Assembly (NCBI GenBank): GCA_012511615.1
Contig: JAAZFS010000030.1
Location: 1-14,381, forward strand
Direction: 5' to 3'
DNA from: Elusimicrobiota bacterium
GTDB lineage: Bacteria > CG03 > SLGR01
Length of the DNA: 14,381 nucleotides
Positions 13,843-14,381 of this stretch are shown here, piece by piece (position 1 is the first letter of the stretch; every line of letters begins with the position of its first letter). The notes below the pieces were generated by a model. The model did not search any database and was not told where the DNA came from. It saw only the letters and a list, made by a program, of their open reading frames with translations. Both the position numbers and the translations under genes were made by a program.

Positions 13843-14381
13843 ACCTAAACAAACCCCAGTAGAAAAAAGAAGTCCTGAAGAAAGAAGAAAGGATTTTAGG
13901 GAAGTTTCATCTGGCTATGTTTCTAAAGAGACTGCTCTCAAGGAAGCCAATCGTTGTCTTCTATGTCTGAAAAAACCCTGCGTTAGCGCTTGCCCAGTAG
14001 GAATAGAGATACCCACATTCATAAAAGCTTTGAGAGAGGACGACATCCCTGAAGCCTTTAGGGTGATACAGGAGTCAAATAGTCTTCCCGGAGTCTGTGG
14101 GCGCGTCTGTCCTCAGGAAGAACAGTGTGCTTCTGCTTGCACTCTCCGTGGGAAATTTGAGCCTGTAAATATAGGTGTACTTGAGCGTTTTGTATCTGAT
14201 GAATACGAAAAAACCTGGAAGCCTGGTCCGCTTAAAAAACCTGATTTTTCTAAGCCTTCAATCGGAGTAATTGGGGCTGGTCCTGCTGGACTGACCATAG
14301 CAGGGGACATGGCCAGACATGGTTTTCCGGTTACTGTTTATGAGGCCTTACATGCTCCGGGCGGAGTTCTCCGATATGGGA
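13832..14381 (+). CDS. nfnB: NfnB-type NADPH-dependent glutamate synthase-like subunit (partial, runs off the window)
   Basis: The first 183 codons of the large Nfn subunit (also SudA, or GltD-like) are present; full proteins are about 465 residues. Residues 42-54 hold C-x2-C-x4-C-x3-C (RCLLCLKKPCVSACPVG). A second set, C89, C93, C99 and C103 (GVCGRVCPQEEQCASAC), lies about 35 residues on. Together they form the two [4Fe-4S] sites of the GltD/NfnB N-terminal domain. The FAD-binding GAGPAGL (148-154) starts the flavoprotein domain, continuing to GGVLRYG at the window edge. It works with NfnA to exchange electrons between ferredoxin, NADH and NADPH in the cytosol. The start is taken as GTG 13832 (giving MAIEPKQTPVEKR); ATG 13817 in the same frame is the alternative and would add five residues. 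It overlaps nfnA by 11 bp. Confidence 0.9.
   Translation, partial: MAIEPKQTPVEKRSPEERRKDFREVSSGYVSKETALKEANRCLLCLKKPCVSACPVGIEIPTFIKALREDDIPEAFRVIQESNSLPGVCGRVCPQEEQCASACTLRGKFEPVNIGVLERFVSDEYEKTWKPGPLKKPDFSKPSIGVIGAGPAGLTIAGDMARHGFPVTVYEALHAPGGVLRYG

Noticed and set aside
1..14381. CRISPR arrays, tRNA/rRNA genes, insertion sequences or long repeats
   Set aside because: I saw no spaced direct repeats, cloverleaf-like segments, transposase motifs or terminal inverted repeats. Nearly all bases are covered by recognised coding sequence.

Overview
The window is a compact, one-directional block of bacterial genes. Fourteen complete genes and one partial gene all lie on the + strand. Neighbours overlap (usually by 4 bp at ATGA or GTGA junctions) or sit 3 to 49 bp apart, so most or all of it may be one operon or two abutting ones. 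There are no RNA genes, mobile elements, CRISPR arrays or clear terminators, and no gene-free stretch longer than about 50 bases. Base composition is moderately AT-rich and uniform. The gene content fits an uncultured anaerobe: a probable Re-type citrate synthase, iron-sulfur fumarase and aconitase, acetate kinase, and an NfnAB-type flavin-based transhydrogenase. The phylum cannot be fixed from the sequence. Omnitrophota or Desulfobacterota-like anaerobes are a guess only.

Region 1 (50-4500) concerns the envelope and surface glycans. It holds a membrane-anchored TPR protein, a MraY/WecA-family polyprenyl-phosphate sugar-1-phosphate transferase with an altered active-site motif, a UDP-galactopyranose-mutase-like FAD oxidoreductase, and a GT4 glycosyltransferase.

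Region 2 (4497-11346) is a TCA module. It runs from a HMGL/LeuA-family citrate (Re)-synthase carrying a C-terminal Cache-like sensor domain, through malate dehydrogenase, a two-subunit LeuC/LeuD-type aconitase and isocitrate dehydrogenase, to a two-subunit class I fumarase. Together these can convert oxaloacetate plus acetyl-CoA to 2-oxoglutarate, and interconvert oxaloacetate, malate and fumarate. That is the horseshoe form of the cycle expected in anaerobes. Succinate dehydrogenase, succinyl-CoA synthetase and 2-oxoglutarate oxidoreductase are not in the window.

Region 3 (11343-end) concerns energy and redox. It holds nucleoside diphosphate kinase, acetate kinase, and NfnA followed by the first third or so of NfnB. 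These link acetyl-phosphate/ATP and ferredoxin/NADH/NADPH balance to the carbon module. The most notable item is the fusion of a Cache-type ligand-binding domain to a cytosolic citrate-synthase-like enzyme at the entry point of the pathway. It suggests direct small-molecule control of that enzyme.
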